Below are positions 33,511-41,288 of a DNA stretch of 51,746 bases, piece after piece (positions within the stretch are counted from its first letter, which is position 1; each line of letters opens with the position of its first letter). The position numbers and the translations under genes are program-made. The DNA is from a virus. A model generated the notes under the pieces. That model was not told the DNA's origin. It did not search any database and saw only the letters and a list, made by a program, of their open reading frames with translations. Where the stretch lies: positions 1 through 51,746 of the IMG/VR virus record IMGVR_UViG_3300046532_002939; one strand, given 5' to 3'.

Positions 33511-34476
33511 TTGGATCAAATAACGTTATGGATGGCCGTTGGCTTTCTATTTGCCGGATACTCAGTTATTGCAAACGACAGTGTACAAACACTAGGTACA
33601 TGGATTGCAAGTAACAGTCAAAGATTCCATTGGACAACTATGTGGTGCTCTGCTAGTGCAGTTTTACTTTGGGCACTTTGGTATGGTTGGACTGTAAATG
33701 GGGGCGATATTAGTTATGGCAGATTAGACAAAATACCATTCCAAGAAGTTAAATGGTATCACGCAATGGCACCATTGGTGTTGTTGCTGTTAACAAGAAT
33801 AGGCGTACCAGTTAGTACGTCTTTTTTAGTTTTAAGTGCATTTGCAAGTACATTTGTATTAGAGAAGATGCTAGTAAAAAGCATAATGGGATATGCAGTT
33901 GCCGCAATATTTGCATATGTATTATGGATACTAATTGCAAAATGGTTAGATGAACGCAACAATCCTGTTAGAGAATCACATAAACCATATTGGCGAGTAG
34001 CACAATGGGTTACTGCTGGTTTCTTATGGTGGACTTGGTTAGCACATGATATTGCAAACATAGCAGTATTTCTACCACGCCAAGTACCGTGGGATATGAT
34101 GGTACTAGTTAGTTTAGTGTTTATTGTAGGTCTTGGATTTATGTTCCGCGAAGGTGGCGGTAAGATTCAACAGATTGTATTAGAGAAACAACATACTAGA
34201 TACGTTAGAAGTGCAACAATTATTAATGCCGCTTACTTTATATGTTTACTTTTCTTTAAAGAACTAAACAATATTCCAATGTCAACTACATGGGTATTTG
34301 TTGGAATACTATGTGGACGTGAACTTGCAATAGGAACATTAAGCAACGGATCATACAGATTAAAGCATGTGTTTCCTATTGTAGGAAGAGACTTTATGAA
34401 GATGATGGTAGGATTAGGAGCATCATTAGGTATTGTATTACTAATACATTATGTTCTTGTTCCTAACGGATTTTAA
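33511..34476 (+). CDS. PiT-family inorganic phosphate transporter
   Basis: A 321-residue integral membrane protein with about nine hydrophobic segments. The PiT signatures are visible: GYSVIANDSVQTLGTWIAS near residue 17, GVPVSTSFLVLSAFAS near residue 103, HDIANIAVFLPR near residue 178 and IPMSTTWVFVGILCGRELA near residue 253. PiT carriers move phosphate with H+ or Na+ across the inner membrane; a phage copy would support nucleotide synthesis in phosphate-poor seawater. The best start is TTG at 33511 with ACGAGG upstream; an ATG at 33532 is an alternative. It is followed 15 nt later by purC, so the two are co-transcribed. Confidence 0.85.
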   Translation: MDQITLWMAVGFLFAGYSVIANDSVQTLGTWIASNSQRFHWTTMWCSASAVLLWALWYGWTVNGGDISYGRLDKIPFQEVKWYHAMAPLVLLLLTRIGVPVSTSFLVLSAFASTFVLEKMLVKSIMGYAVAAIFAYVLWILIAKWLDERNNPVRESHKPYWRVAQWVTAGFLWWTWLAHDIANIAVFLPRQVPWDMMVLVSLVFIVGLGFMFREGGGKIQQIVLEKQHTRYVRSATIINAAYFICLLFFKELNNIPMSTTWVFVGILCGRELAIGTLSNGSYRLKHVFPIVGRDFMKMMVGLGASLGIVLLIHYVLVPNGF

Positions 34477-34491
34477 CAAAGGATAAAAAGA

Positions 34492-35190
34492 ATGTCAGGC
34501 ATTGATTTATTATACGAAGGTAAAGCAAAACAAATATATTCAACTGAAAGCGACCGCCATGTTATTATGTACTTTAAAGATGACGCTACTGCTGGTAATA
34601 GAGCAAAAGAAGCAAAGTTTGATGGCAAAGGTGCATTAAATTGTAGTATCACAACTAAACTATTTAATAAAATAAATGTACCAACACATTACGTTAAGAC
34701 ATTGTCTGACAGGGAGATATTAGTTAGGAAAGTAGATATTATTCCTATTGAAGTTATTGTTCGTAATAGGGCCGCTGGTACATTTTGTAAACGATATGGA
34801 CTAGAGGTTGGAACAAAACTAGCACAACCTATTATTGAATATTGTGTTAAGGATGATGATTTAAATGATCCACCAATTTGCGAAGAAGCTATTCTTGCTT
34901 TAAAATTGTGTAGTAGAGAGCACTTACACAATATGCATTCTCAGACCGAATACATCAGAACCTTTCTAACTAGTCTTATGGAAGAAATTGGATTTGAATT
35001 AATAGACTTTAAATTAGAGTTTGGCATCACTAACGACGGCCAACTAGTTCTTGCAGATGAAATATGTCCTGACACTATGCGACTATGGAAAGACAATCAG
35101 AGTTATGATAAGGATCTATTTAGATTAGATTCGGGTGATTTGCTTGCAGGTTATAGAGAAGTTAACCAGCGTTTGGATAACATTGTATAA
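34492..35190 (+). CDS. purC: SAICAR synthetase PurC
   Basis: A 232-residue protein of full length for bacterial PurC (about 237). It joins aspartate to CAIR using ATP in purine biosynthesis. Motifs: LLYEGKAKQIY (residues 5-15), YFKDDATAGN (27-36), EVIVRNRAAGTFCKRYG (about 86-102) and DEICPDTMRLW (about 194-204). All are conserved catalytic or nucleotide-binding stretches of this family, so it should be active. Together with PiT it forms a purine/phosphate supply unit. A phage-carried purC is known from marine T4-like phages. Confidence 0.95.
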   Translation: MSGIDLLYEGKAKQIYSTESDRHVIMYFKDDATAGNRAKEAKFDGKGALNCSITTKLFNKINVPTHYVKTLSDREILVRKVDIIPIEVIVRNRAAGTFCKRYGLEVGTKLAQPIIEYCVKDDDLNDPPICEEAILALKLCSREHLHNMHSQTEYIRTFLTSLMEEIGFELIDFKLEFGITNDGQLVLADEICPDTMRLWKDNQSYDKDLFRLDSGDLLAGYREVNQRLDNIV

Positions 35191-35227
35191 AGATTACAGA
35201 TTTTGGTTAAATACTTACTATAAGTGC

Positions 35228-35256
35228 TTGACATACATGCTCACTTATACTATAAT
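35228..35256 (+). promoter_or_regulatory. Sigma70-type early promoter for the lipoprotein gene
   Basis: TTGACA (35228-35233), a 17-bp spacer and TATAAT (35251-35256): perfect consensus. A late-type box GTTAAATA lies just upstream at 35206-35213. The ORF beginning at 35224 would run through this promoter, so the downstream ATG is preferred. Confidence 0.9.
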
Positions 35257-35280
35257 GCGATAGTTGAAAAGGAACTGAAC

Positions 35281-35532
35281 ATGATGAAATTCTTAACAGT
35301 CATTGCACTATTAACTACAGTAGCTTGTACACCAACTTATAAAAAAGGCGAAGTTGCTTATGATTTTGTAGGTTGTCATACAGTAGGACCTGAAAATCCT
35401 AAGAACGGCGAAACAGCATGGGCTATTTGGCCTGGTAATAAGTTAAAAGAAGGGCAGAATCTCTACTTTAAACAAGTTAATAGTGAGACACTTAAAATTG
35501 GTAAGGTACAAACGGCAACCCCGTGTGACTAA
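35281..35532 (+). CDS. Small predicted lipoprotein
   Basis: 83 residues (start 35281, AAGGA at 35269-35273). MMKFLTVIALLTTVAC is a signal peptide of lipoprotein type: two Met, one Lys, a hydrophobic stretch and a Cys at residue 16. The mature part is small with two more cysteines and a WAIWPGNKLKEGQNLYF segment that could form beta strands. Strong early expression and export resemble phage lipoproteins that block superinfection (T5 Llp type), but I see no sequence evidence beyond that. Alternative: a membrane-modifying or nuisance-neutral protein. No SPII consensus Leu at -3 (it is Thr), so lipidation is likely, not certain. Confidence 0.7.
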   Translation: MMKFLTVIALLTTVACTPTYKKGEVAYDFVGCHTVGPENPKNGETAWAIWPGNKLKEGQNLYFKQVNSETLKIGKVQTATPCD

Positions 35533-35697
35533 ATGAACGACACTGACAAAAAATCACTTCCCATTGTTAACAAATCTAACGACCAACTTAACAATGGGAA
35601 GTATACCCAACGAGCATGGGATAGAATTGTAGGAATTGGAAAAGTTCCGCTTAAATATAAGCATATTAATCTAGATAAGAAGTCAGAGAAAGACTAA
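35533..35697 (+). CDS. Small basic protein, 54 residues
   Basis: An ORF too short to stand out by length: MNDTDKKSLPIVNKSNDQLN at the start, then WDRIVGIGKVPLKYKHINL. It begins at the base after the lipoprotein stop TAA, so coupling is likely. No family recognised. A 15-bp perfect inverted repeat lies within the first third of the gene. The end overlaps the convergent HNH gene by 32 nt. It may be real or a by-product of the structured region. Confidence 0.4.
   Translation: MNDTDKKSLPIVNKSNDQLNNGKYTQRAWDRIVGIGKVPLKYKHINLDKKSEKD
35556..35602 (+). other. 15-bp perfect inverted repeat
   Basis: ACTTCCCATTGTTAA (35556-35570) and TTAACAATGGGAAGT (35588-35602) flank a 17-nt loop. No T-tract follows, so it is not a standard terminator. 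It may end or protect the lipoprotein mRNA. Confidence 0.7.
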
Positions 35698-36214
35698 ATT
35701 CTTGAAGCCCTAAGTAAGGTAACCATTCTTCTCTAAGTTTAATTCTACTAGGACGTTTGCGCCATTTGCTTACTAAGTGATAGTATTCTGGACTAAACGG
35801 AGCTCGGATTGGTTTTTGAATCTTAGATCCTTTTTTAGAATTACAAGTCCTGCATGCAGTTACACAATTTTCCCAGCCATAAAATCCACCAGCACTCTTA
35901 GGAATAACGTGATCTATCGTTAAATCTTTTGATTCGAATACATCAGAACAATATTGACACTGATACATATCACGTAAGTATAAGTTTGTTCGTGTAAACT
36001 TAACATTTTTCATTGGGTTAAAGTATTCTTGTGTAACACAAATACTAGGAACATTATAGCTAATACTAGGGCTACGAACAACACGGTCTTCATAGTCTTT
36101 AATCACAGTGACTTTTTCTAAGAAAACTAGTTTAATAGCCTGTTGCCAGCCAATTATACTCAATGGAATAATTGAGATTGGCTCGTAGTTTGCGTTAAGT
36201 AATAGAGTGTCCAT
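35666..36214 (-). CDS. HNH endonuclease
   Basis: A 182-residue protein. The N-terminus NANYEPISIIPLSIIGWQQA is typical of free-standing HNH proteins. The HNH core is complete: zinc pairs C86-x2-C89 and C121-x2-C124, catalytic D101-H102 in the segment LTIDHVIPKSAGG, and N116 and N125. It lies divergently next to the large terminase gene, a position often seen for HNH genes in phages, where some assist packaging-related cutting; others are homing enzymes. No splice or intron signature is seen around it. Confidence 0.85.
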   Translation of the reverse strand: MDTLLLNANYEPISIIPLSIIGWQQAIKLVFLEKVTVIKDYEDRVVRSPSISYNVPSICVTQEYFNPMKNVKFTRTNLYLRDMYQCQYCSDVFESKDLTIDHVIPKSAGGFYGWENCVTACRTCNSKKGSKIQKPIRAPFSPEYYHLVSKWRKRPSRIKLREEWLPYLGLQEFSLSLTSYLD

Positions 36215-36297
36215 TAGTAATACTTATTTGGGTTGTCGGTGGTGATAAGTACATGTATATATTCTAATAGTATACTAATAGAGGAATTTAAGTTATA

Positions 36298-37863
36298 ATG
36301 AGTAAAAGTTTAGAAGGTGTATTGATTAAGCCGGCCCACCGGAAGGAAACATTCTCACACCAACAAATTAAGGAATTTGCATTATGTGCGGATCCAGTAA
36401 CTGGTCCAGCATATTTTCTGTCGCATTACTTTTATATTCAGCATCCTACTAGAGGAAGACTGTTATACGATCCATTTGATTACCAAGACGAACTAATTGA
36501 TATCTACCATAACAATCGTTTTAGTATTAACTTACTAGGTCGACAAATGGGTAAAACAACTACAGCCGCCGGCTACTTGTTATGGTATGCAATGTTTATT
36601 CCAGATGCAACAATTCTAATTGCCGCACACAAGTATACAGGCGCACAAGAAATTATGCAACGTATACGATATGCATACGAGCTTTGTGCTAATCATATAC
36701 GTGCTGGTGTTACTAGTTATAACAAAGGTTCAATAGATTTTGAAAATGGATCACGTATTGTAAGCACAACTACTACCGAAACGACCGGACGTGGTATGAG
36801 TATTACATTGCTATACTGTGATGAGTTTGCATTTGTTCGTAATACTATTGCTCGAGAGTTTTGGACTAGTATTAGTCCTACACTAGCTACTGGCGGTAAA
36901 GCTATTCTTACTAGTACACCTAACTCGGATGAAGATCAATTCTGGTTAATATGGTCAGGCGCAAACAAAACTCAAGATGAGTTTGGTAATCAAACTAAAC
37001 TTGGAGTTAACGGCTTTAAAGGATATATGGCTACATGGGATAGGCATCCTGATCGTGATGAAGCATGGGCAACCCAAGAGAGAGCTAGTATTGGCGACGA
37101 ACGATTTAAACGTGAGCACGAATGCGAACCTATTATATACGATGAAACTCTAATTAGCGGAATTAAGTTAATTGAAATGGATGGTGTTGAGCCAATTGAA
37201 AAGCAAGGGCAAGTACGTTGGTATAAAAAACCACATCCAGATCATCAATACGTTGTAGCATTAGATCCTAGTCTAGGAACCGGCGGAGATTTCTCTGCTA
37301 TACAAGTATACGAAGTTCCAAGTTTAATACAAGTTGCCGAATGGAAACACAATAAAACTGTAATACAGCGTCAGATTGTTATTTTAAAAGAGATTGTTAG
37401 TTATATATACGATATTGTAGGTAATAGTGATAGAATCTATTATAGTATTGAAAACAATACACTTGGAGAAGCTGGGCTAGTAAGTATTGCAGAAATTGGT
37501 GAAGAGAATATACAAGGAGTGTTTTTAAGCGAGCCTGCAAAAGTAGGAAGCTCGCGACGATACAGACGTGGATTTAATACCACTGCTAAGAGTAAACTAG
37601 CAACCTGTTCTAAGTTTAAGATGTTATTAGAAACAGACAGATTAACAGTAAGCAGTAAAAATCTTTTATCAGAATTAAAAACTTTTGTTAGTCATGGGGC
37701 GAGCTTTAGTGCTAAACCAGGAGAACACGACGATCTTGTAATGAGTACAATGTTAGCAGTACGTATGATCCAGTTACTTCAGAACTTTGACTCAGACCTT
37801 GACGAGAGATTAAAAGATAGCATGGATGACTACATCGAACCAATGCCGTTTATTGTAATTTAG
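36298..37863 (+). CDS. 17: Large terminase subunit gp17
   Basis: A 521-residue DNA packaging motor with nuclease (T4 gp17: 610). The ATPase domain has Walker A GRQMGKTTTAAG from residue 81 and Walker B LLYCDEFAF about residues 170-178. Coupling motif STPNSDEDQFW follows. The C-terminal RNase H-like nuclease domain begins near residue 315 with VVALDPSLGTGGDFSAIQVY, whose Asp is catalytic; a second acidic site is near YSIENNTLGEAG and a third near GEHDDLVMS. The protein lacks about 80 N-terminal residues compared with T4. It is the best anchor for classifying this phage. Confidence 0.95.
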   Translation: MSKSLEGVLIKPAHRKETFSHQQIKEFALCADPVTGPAYFLSHYFYIQHPTRGRLLYDPFDYQDELIDIYHNNRFSINLLGRQMGKTTTAAGYLLWYAMFIPDATILIAAHKYTGAQEIMQRIRYAYELCANHIRAGVTSYNKGSIDFENGSRIVSTTTTETTGRGMSITLLYCDEFAFVRNTIAREFWTSISPTLATGGKAILTSTPNSDEDQFWLIWSGANKTQDEFGNQTKLGVNGFKGYMATWDRHPDRDEAWATQERASIGDERFKREHECEPIIYDETLISGIKLIEMDGVEPIEKQGQVRWYKKPHPDHQYVVALDPSLGTGGDFSAIQVYEVPSLIQVAEWKHNKTVIQRQIVILKEIVSYIYDIVGNSDRIYYSIENNTLGEAGLVSIAEIGEENIQGVFLSEPAKVGSSRRYRRGFNTTAKSKLATCSKFKMLLETDRLTVSSKNLLSELKTFVSHGASFSAKPGEHDDLVMSTMLAVRMIQLLQNFDSDLDERLKDSMDDYIEPMPFIVI

Positions 37864-37872
37864 GGAGTATAA

Positions 37873-38409
37873 ATGGAATTAACAAAAATAAACAATTATT
37901 TGTATCAAGTTAGCAATATCGTGCCTGATCACATTTCTAAAGACATCTCGGAGATAATTCTTCCGTATTATGAATCTAATAAAGCACAATGGTCCACGCA
38001 AGAGGCACAAGAAGACTTTAAACGCACAATGACAACTGCACACCCTCTTTGTGCAATTGTAGAAGAAAGTATTAGACATGAACTTCCGTATATTAACGAA
38101 ACGTTAGGATATAAATGGAATGACGTTGCTGGTACTCGATTCTGGCTTGATTTTCCAGGATTTAAATGTCCGTTGCATTTAGATGGCGATTTACCTATTG
38201 CAATGCAACTGTTCTGGACAGGAGAAAGAGCTACATCATTTTACAATAGTAATAACGAAAATGATTTACTATTTGAATTTCCAATGACACCAAATACAGG
38301 ATATTTGATGTTAAACCCAGTTCCTACAGAAAATACGCTATGGCACGGAATGTGTCACACAACAACACTTACACGATTGTCAAGTTACACGTATTTTGTC
38401 AAGGATTAA
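37873..38409 (+). CDS. 2OG-Fe(II) oxygenase-like protein
   Basis: A 178-residue protein with the iron-binding triad of 2-oxoglutarate dioxygenases: H102-x-D104 in KCPLHLDGDLP, H158 in LWHGM, and R168 in TRLSSY that would bind 2-oxoglutarate. The double-stranded beta helix is supported by AMQLFW and GYLMLNPVP strands. Such genes are common in T4-like marine phages; substrates (protein, nucleotide or sugar) are unknown. Begins 10 nt after gp17 with GGGAG, so it is co-expressed with packaging genes. Confidence 0.75.
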   Translation: MELTKINNYLYQVSNIVPDHISKDISEIILPYYESNKAQWSTQEAQEDFKRTMTTAHPLCAIVEESIRHELPYINETLGYKWNDVAGTRFWLDFPGFKCPLHLDGDLPIAMQLFWTGERATSFYNSNNENDLLFEFPMTPNTGYLMLNPVPTENTLWHGMCHTTTLTRLSSYTYFVKD

Positions 38410-38421
38410 TTTTATAAGTTA

Positions 38422-38429
38422 GGTAAATA
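38422..38429 (+). promoter_or_regulatory. Late promoter box GGTAAATA (leaderless geometry)
   Basis: The first base lies exactly 13 nt before the ATG at 38435, with no ribosome site in between. Confidence 0.6.
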
Positions 38430-38434
38430 GTATT

Positions 38435-40063
38435 ATGAAAGATATAGTCAACATTTCACAAGAATTATTCAATAAGATCCGTAGTCGTTTTACTGATGTC
38501 TCGTTAGGCGATCAAAGCGGTAAAAATACTAGCGACCCTAGTAATGCTCGGTTCTTTAATTTTAATTATTTGTCACATGGCAAAAAAGATTTTGGTAATG
38601 TAACAATTAGTCTAATTGATGAGAAAAGTTTAAAAGTATATTTTAATAAGGATATTGCTACAAATTTAGATACCGAAGATCAAGATGATTGGTTTAAGTT
38701 CTTGCGTGATATGCGTAAGTTTGCTAAAAGATCTGTGCTTGGTTTTGACACACGAGATATTAATCGTAGTTCATTAGAGCTACGTGATATTATGCAACAG
38801 TCTGCTAACCAAGGCATTCAAACAACCGACGAAGATATACAGGAAAGTAAGATGTACGGAACAAAAAGAAAAAGTTATGATCATGTTGGTGAAACCCGTC
38901 TTATTATTAAGCATATTAATATGGTAGACGAAGAAAAACGTGGATCAAGAACACGCAACATTGACGCAGTGTTTGTAGAAACAGCCGAAGGCGAACGGTA
39001 CAAATTAAGAACAACTAACCTACATGGTGCTCGTGCCATCGGTCAACATGTTGCACAAGGTGGAACTATAACTGACGACCGTACAGAAGAAATTTATAAT
39101 ATGGTAATTGAGATGCAACAACTAAGCAAGTTCTTACGTGCAACTCGAAACACTAGTACATTTGAAGATGCTGACATTCCGCATATGGTAGAAGCAGTAC
39201 GAGTTCGTTATACTGAAGTACAACGTGGACTTAAAACAATGCGTGGCCCAAAAGGATATAACAAGTTTTGGGATGGATATGCGCCTTCAGAAAATATGGA
39301 TTTGGATAGTAGTGATGCACTCAAAGAAAGATTTACTACACGTTTCCTTGACCAGCGTATAGAAGAAGCATTACCTTTTGTATATAATGCATACCATAAA
39401 ATGACTGAAGCATCAAAACTAACACAATCCACTACAGATGAGATTGACAGTTGGGCAGATAGTATTGCTATTCCGGGCGAAGTAAAAGAGACCAAAATCC
39501 AAGAAGGTACCTGGCATCTTCCATCTACTAGCGAAGAAGTTGAAATCTTTAAAAAGATTATGTCCAAACCGTTAATGTTTGGTAACGAAGGTGATGACGC
39601 AATTAATGCTATTGGTGAAGTATTTGGTGATGACACATTATATGATGATTTGTTTTCGGCATTTGAGGTTAAAGGCCCCGAAGGTGATGCTCGTGGCGTA
39701 ATTGTACAATGGTTTACAGGCGTTTGGAAAGAGTTTACAATCGGCGGCGAGGACTACCCAGAGCAGGAAGAGTTTAAGGAATATCTAGATCAAATTGGAT
39801 CTTGGTTACGTACTTGGTCTCCAGAAGACAACACCGACGTTGAGCCAGCACCTGCTGATGCAGAAGGTCCAGATGAAGAGCAACAAGATCGTACTACGGC
39901 AACATCAACAGATGAAGATGATTCTGGGATGACAACTAAAAGAATGGCCATGCTAACAACTGCTATCGGAAAACACACAATCCAAAGTTTACCAAAAGCT
40001 ACTAAGGTTGAGTCTGTGTTTGATGAACTTACTTCTATTAGACAACTAGCCGGCCTCAAATAA
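38435..40063 (+). CDS. Unknown 542-residue protein with C-terminal LAG motif
   Basis: Not recognised by function. Residues 1-100 are mixed alpha/beta with NITKIRSRF-like basic helices; residues about 140-240 contain an RxETRLIIKHINMVDEEKRG strand pair and TEEIYNMVIEMQQLSKFLRA. The middle is helical. Residues about 460-510 are an acidic low-complexity linker (PAPADAEGPDEEQQD, STDEDDSGM). The last twelve residues, ELTSIRQLAGLK, match the end of gp22. That shared tail and a late, probably leaderless mRNA suggest a head-core or internal virion protein. Homologues are common in marine T4-like phages as far as I recall. Confidence 0.6.
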   Translation: MKDIVNISQELFNKIRSRFTDVSLGDQSGKNTSDPSNARFFNFNYLSHGKKDFGNVTISLIDEKSLKVYFNKDIATNLDTEDQDDWFKFLRDMRKFAKRSVLGFDTRDINRSSLELRDIMQQSANQGIQTTDEDIQESKMYGTKRKSYDHVGETRLIIKHINMVDEEKRGSRTRNIDAVFVETAEGERYKLRTTNLHGARAIGQHVAQGGTITDDRTEEIYNMVIEMQQLSKFLRATRNTSTFEDADIPHMVEAVRVRYTEVQRGLKTMRGPKGYNKFWDGYAPSENMDLDSSDALKERFTTRFLDQRIEEALPFVYNAYHKMTEASKLTQSTTDEIDSWADSIAIPGEVKETKIQEGTWHLPSTSEEVEIFKKIMSKPLMFGNEGDDAINAIGEVFGDDTLYDDLFSAFEVKGPEGDARGVIVQWFTGVWKEFTIGGEDYPEQEEFKEYLDQIGSWLRTWSPEDNTDVEPAPADAEGPDEEQQDRTTATSTDEDDSGMTTKRMAMLTTAIGKHTIQSLPKATKVESVFDELTSIRQLAGLK

Positions 40064-40122
40064 TTTTCCTTACATAATTCTCCGATATAACCAAAAAGAT
40101 TCTCTTTTGGTTAAAAAAGCCA

Positions 40123-40151
40123 TTGACTGATAAGTAAAACTAGCATATACT
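40123..40151 (+). promoter_or_regulatory. Sigma70-type early promoter for gp32
   Basis: TTGACT (40123-40128), a 17-bp spacer and TATACT (40146-40151). A leader of about 55 nt follows to the ATG at 40210, with AAGGAG at 40196-40201. Confidence 0.75.
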
Positions 40152-40209
40152 GTGTGTATGTGCTTAGGCAATATAGCAAACATTATGGCACAAACAAGGA
40201 GAAACTATC

Positions 40210-41223
40210 ATGGCTACACTAGCTGAAATTCGTGCAAAATTAGCATCGCAAGAGACCCGAATGGGGTCTAACCAAAGTGGCGGAGACAATGCTGTCTATG
40301 CTCACTGGAATGCCGCAGAAGGAACTACTTCTCGGCTTCGATTCCTACCAGACGCAGACACCAAAAATGATTTCTTTTGGGCTGAACGAAATATGATTCG
40401 TTTGCCTTTTAATGGAATTAAAGGTGACGTTAATAGTAAACCACAAATTGTACAAGTACCTTGTATTGAAATGTGGGAACCAAATGCCTGCCCAATTTTG
40501 GCAGAAGTACGTACATGGTTCAAAGATTCAAGTCTTGAAGACATGGGTCGTAAGTATTGGAAGAAGCGTTCATACGTATTCCAAGGCTTTGTACGTGATG
40601 GTGCATTAGGAGACGATAATGCTCCTGAGAATCCAATTAGACGTTTCATGATTAGCCCACAAATCTTTAACATTGTTAAAGCGGCTCTTATGGATCCAGA
40701 GATGGAAGAACTTCCAACTGATTACGAACGTGGACTTGACTTTAGTGTTGTAAAGACATCCAAGGGTGGCTATGCAGACTATAGTACTTCAAAGTATTCT
40801 CGTAAGGAGAGTGCATTGAGTGCAGTTGAAACTGCGGCAATTGATCAGTTTGGATTGCATAATCTATCTGACTTCCTTCCTAAACGACCAAACGAAACGG
40901 AACTAAAGGTTATTGTAGAGATGTTTGAAGCATCTGTTGATGGCCAAGCATATGATCCGGAACGTTTTGGTGCTTACTATAAGCCCTCGGGTTTTCAGTA
41001 TAAAGCAAGTGCAACTGACACAACACCAGCACCTAGTGCTACAGTAGCGTCAACACCAGCACCTGCAACTGCACCAGTAGTTGAGGTTGAAGTAGTAGCA
41101 ACGCCGGAACCAGTGGCAACACCTGCTCCAGCACCTGCTCCAACTGCGGCACCTGCAGAAAACTCCGGCAAACGAGCCGAAGACATTCTTGCAATGATCC
41201 GTAACCGACAAACTACTTCTTAA
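40210..41223 (+). CDS. 32: Single-stranded DNA-binding protein gp32
   Basis: A 337-residue protein (T4: 301) that coats ssDNA in replication, recombination and repair. The N-terminal basic B-domain (LAEIRAKLAS) and OB core (RLRFLPDADTKNDFFWAERN, IRRFMISPQIFNIVK, GLDFSVVKTSKGGY) are clear. The T4 zinc site has three cysteines and one histidine; here only C85 and C94 remain in the equivalent loop, with Leu97 where the third Cys would be, so zinc is probably not bound in the T4 way. Residues 275-320 are an Ala/Pro-rich linker, and the C-terminal tail is basic-neutral rather than the long acidic tail of T4. It has its own early promoter. Confidence 0.9.
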   Translation: MATLAEIRAKLASQETRMGSNQSGGDNAVYAHWNAAEGTTSRLRFLPDADTKNDFFWAERNMIRLPFNGIKGDVNSKPQIVQVPCIEMWEPNACPILAEVRTWFKDSSLEDMGRKYWKKRSYVFQGFVRDGALGDDNAPENPIRRFMISPQIFNIVKAALMDPEMEELPTDYERGLDFSVVKTSKGGYADYSTSKYSRKESALSAVETAAIDQFGLHNLSDFLPKRPNETELKVIVEMFEASVDGQAYDPERFGAYYKPSGFQYKASATDTTPAPSATVASTPAPATAPVVEVEVVATPEPVATPAPAPAPTAAPAENSGKRAEDILAMIRNRQTTS

Positions 41224-41244
41224 ACTAACAGCCTAAGCAATATA

Positions 41245-41267
41245 GGGGGAGTCTCTACGACTCCCCC
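41245..41267 (+). other. Hairpin between gp32 and uvsX
   Basis: A perfect 9-bp stem, GGGGGAGTC and GACTCCCCC, with a 5-nt loop. No T-run follows, so it may attenuate or process the message rather than end it. Confidence 0.65.
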
Positions 41268-41288
41268 AACTTAGAGAGGAAAATAATA

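Noticed and set aside
35224-35280. N-terminal extension of the lipoprotein ORF
   Set aside because: It begins inside the sigma70 promoter and would precede the -10 element, so it cannot be transcribed from it. The signal peptide starts at 35281.
40090-40115. Hairpin AACCAAAA/TTTTGGTT before gp32
   Set aside because: A plausible stem, but the run after it on the plus strand is A rather than T and the stem is AT-only; too weak to call a terminator.
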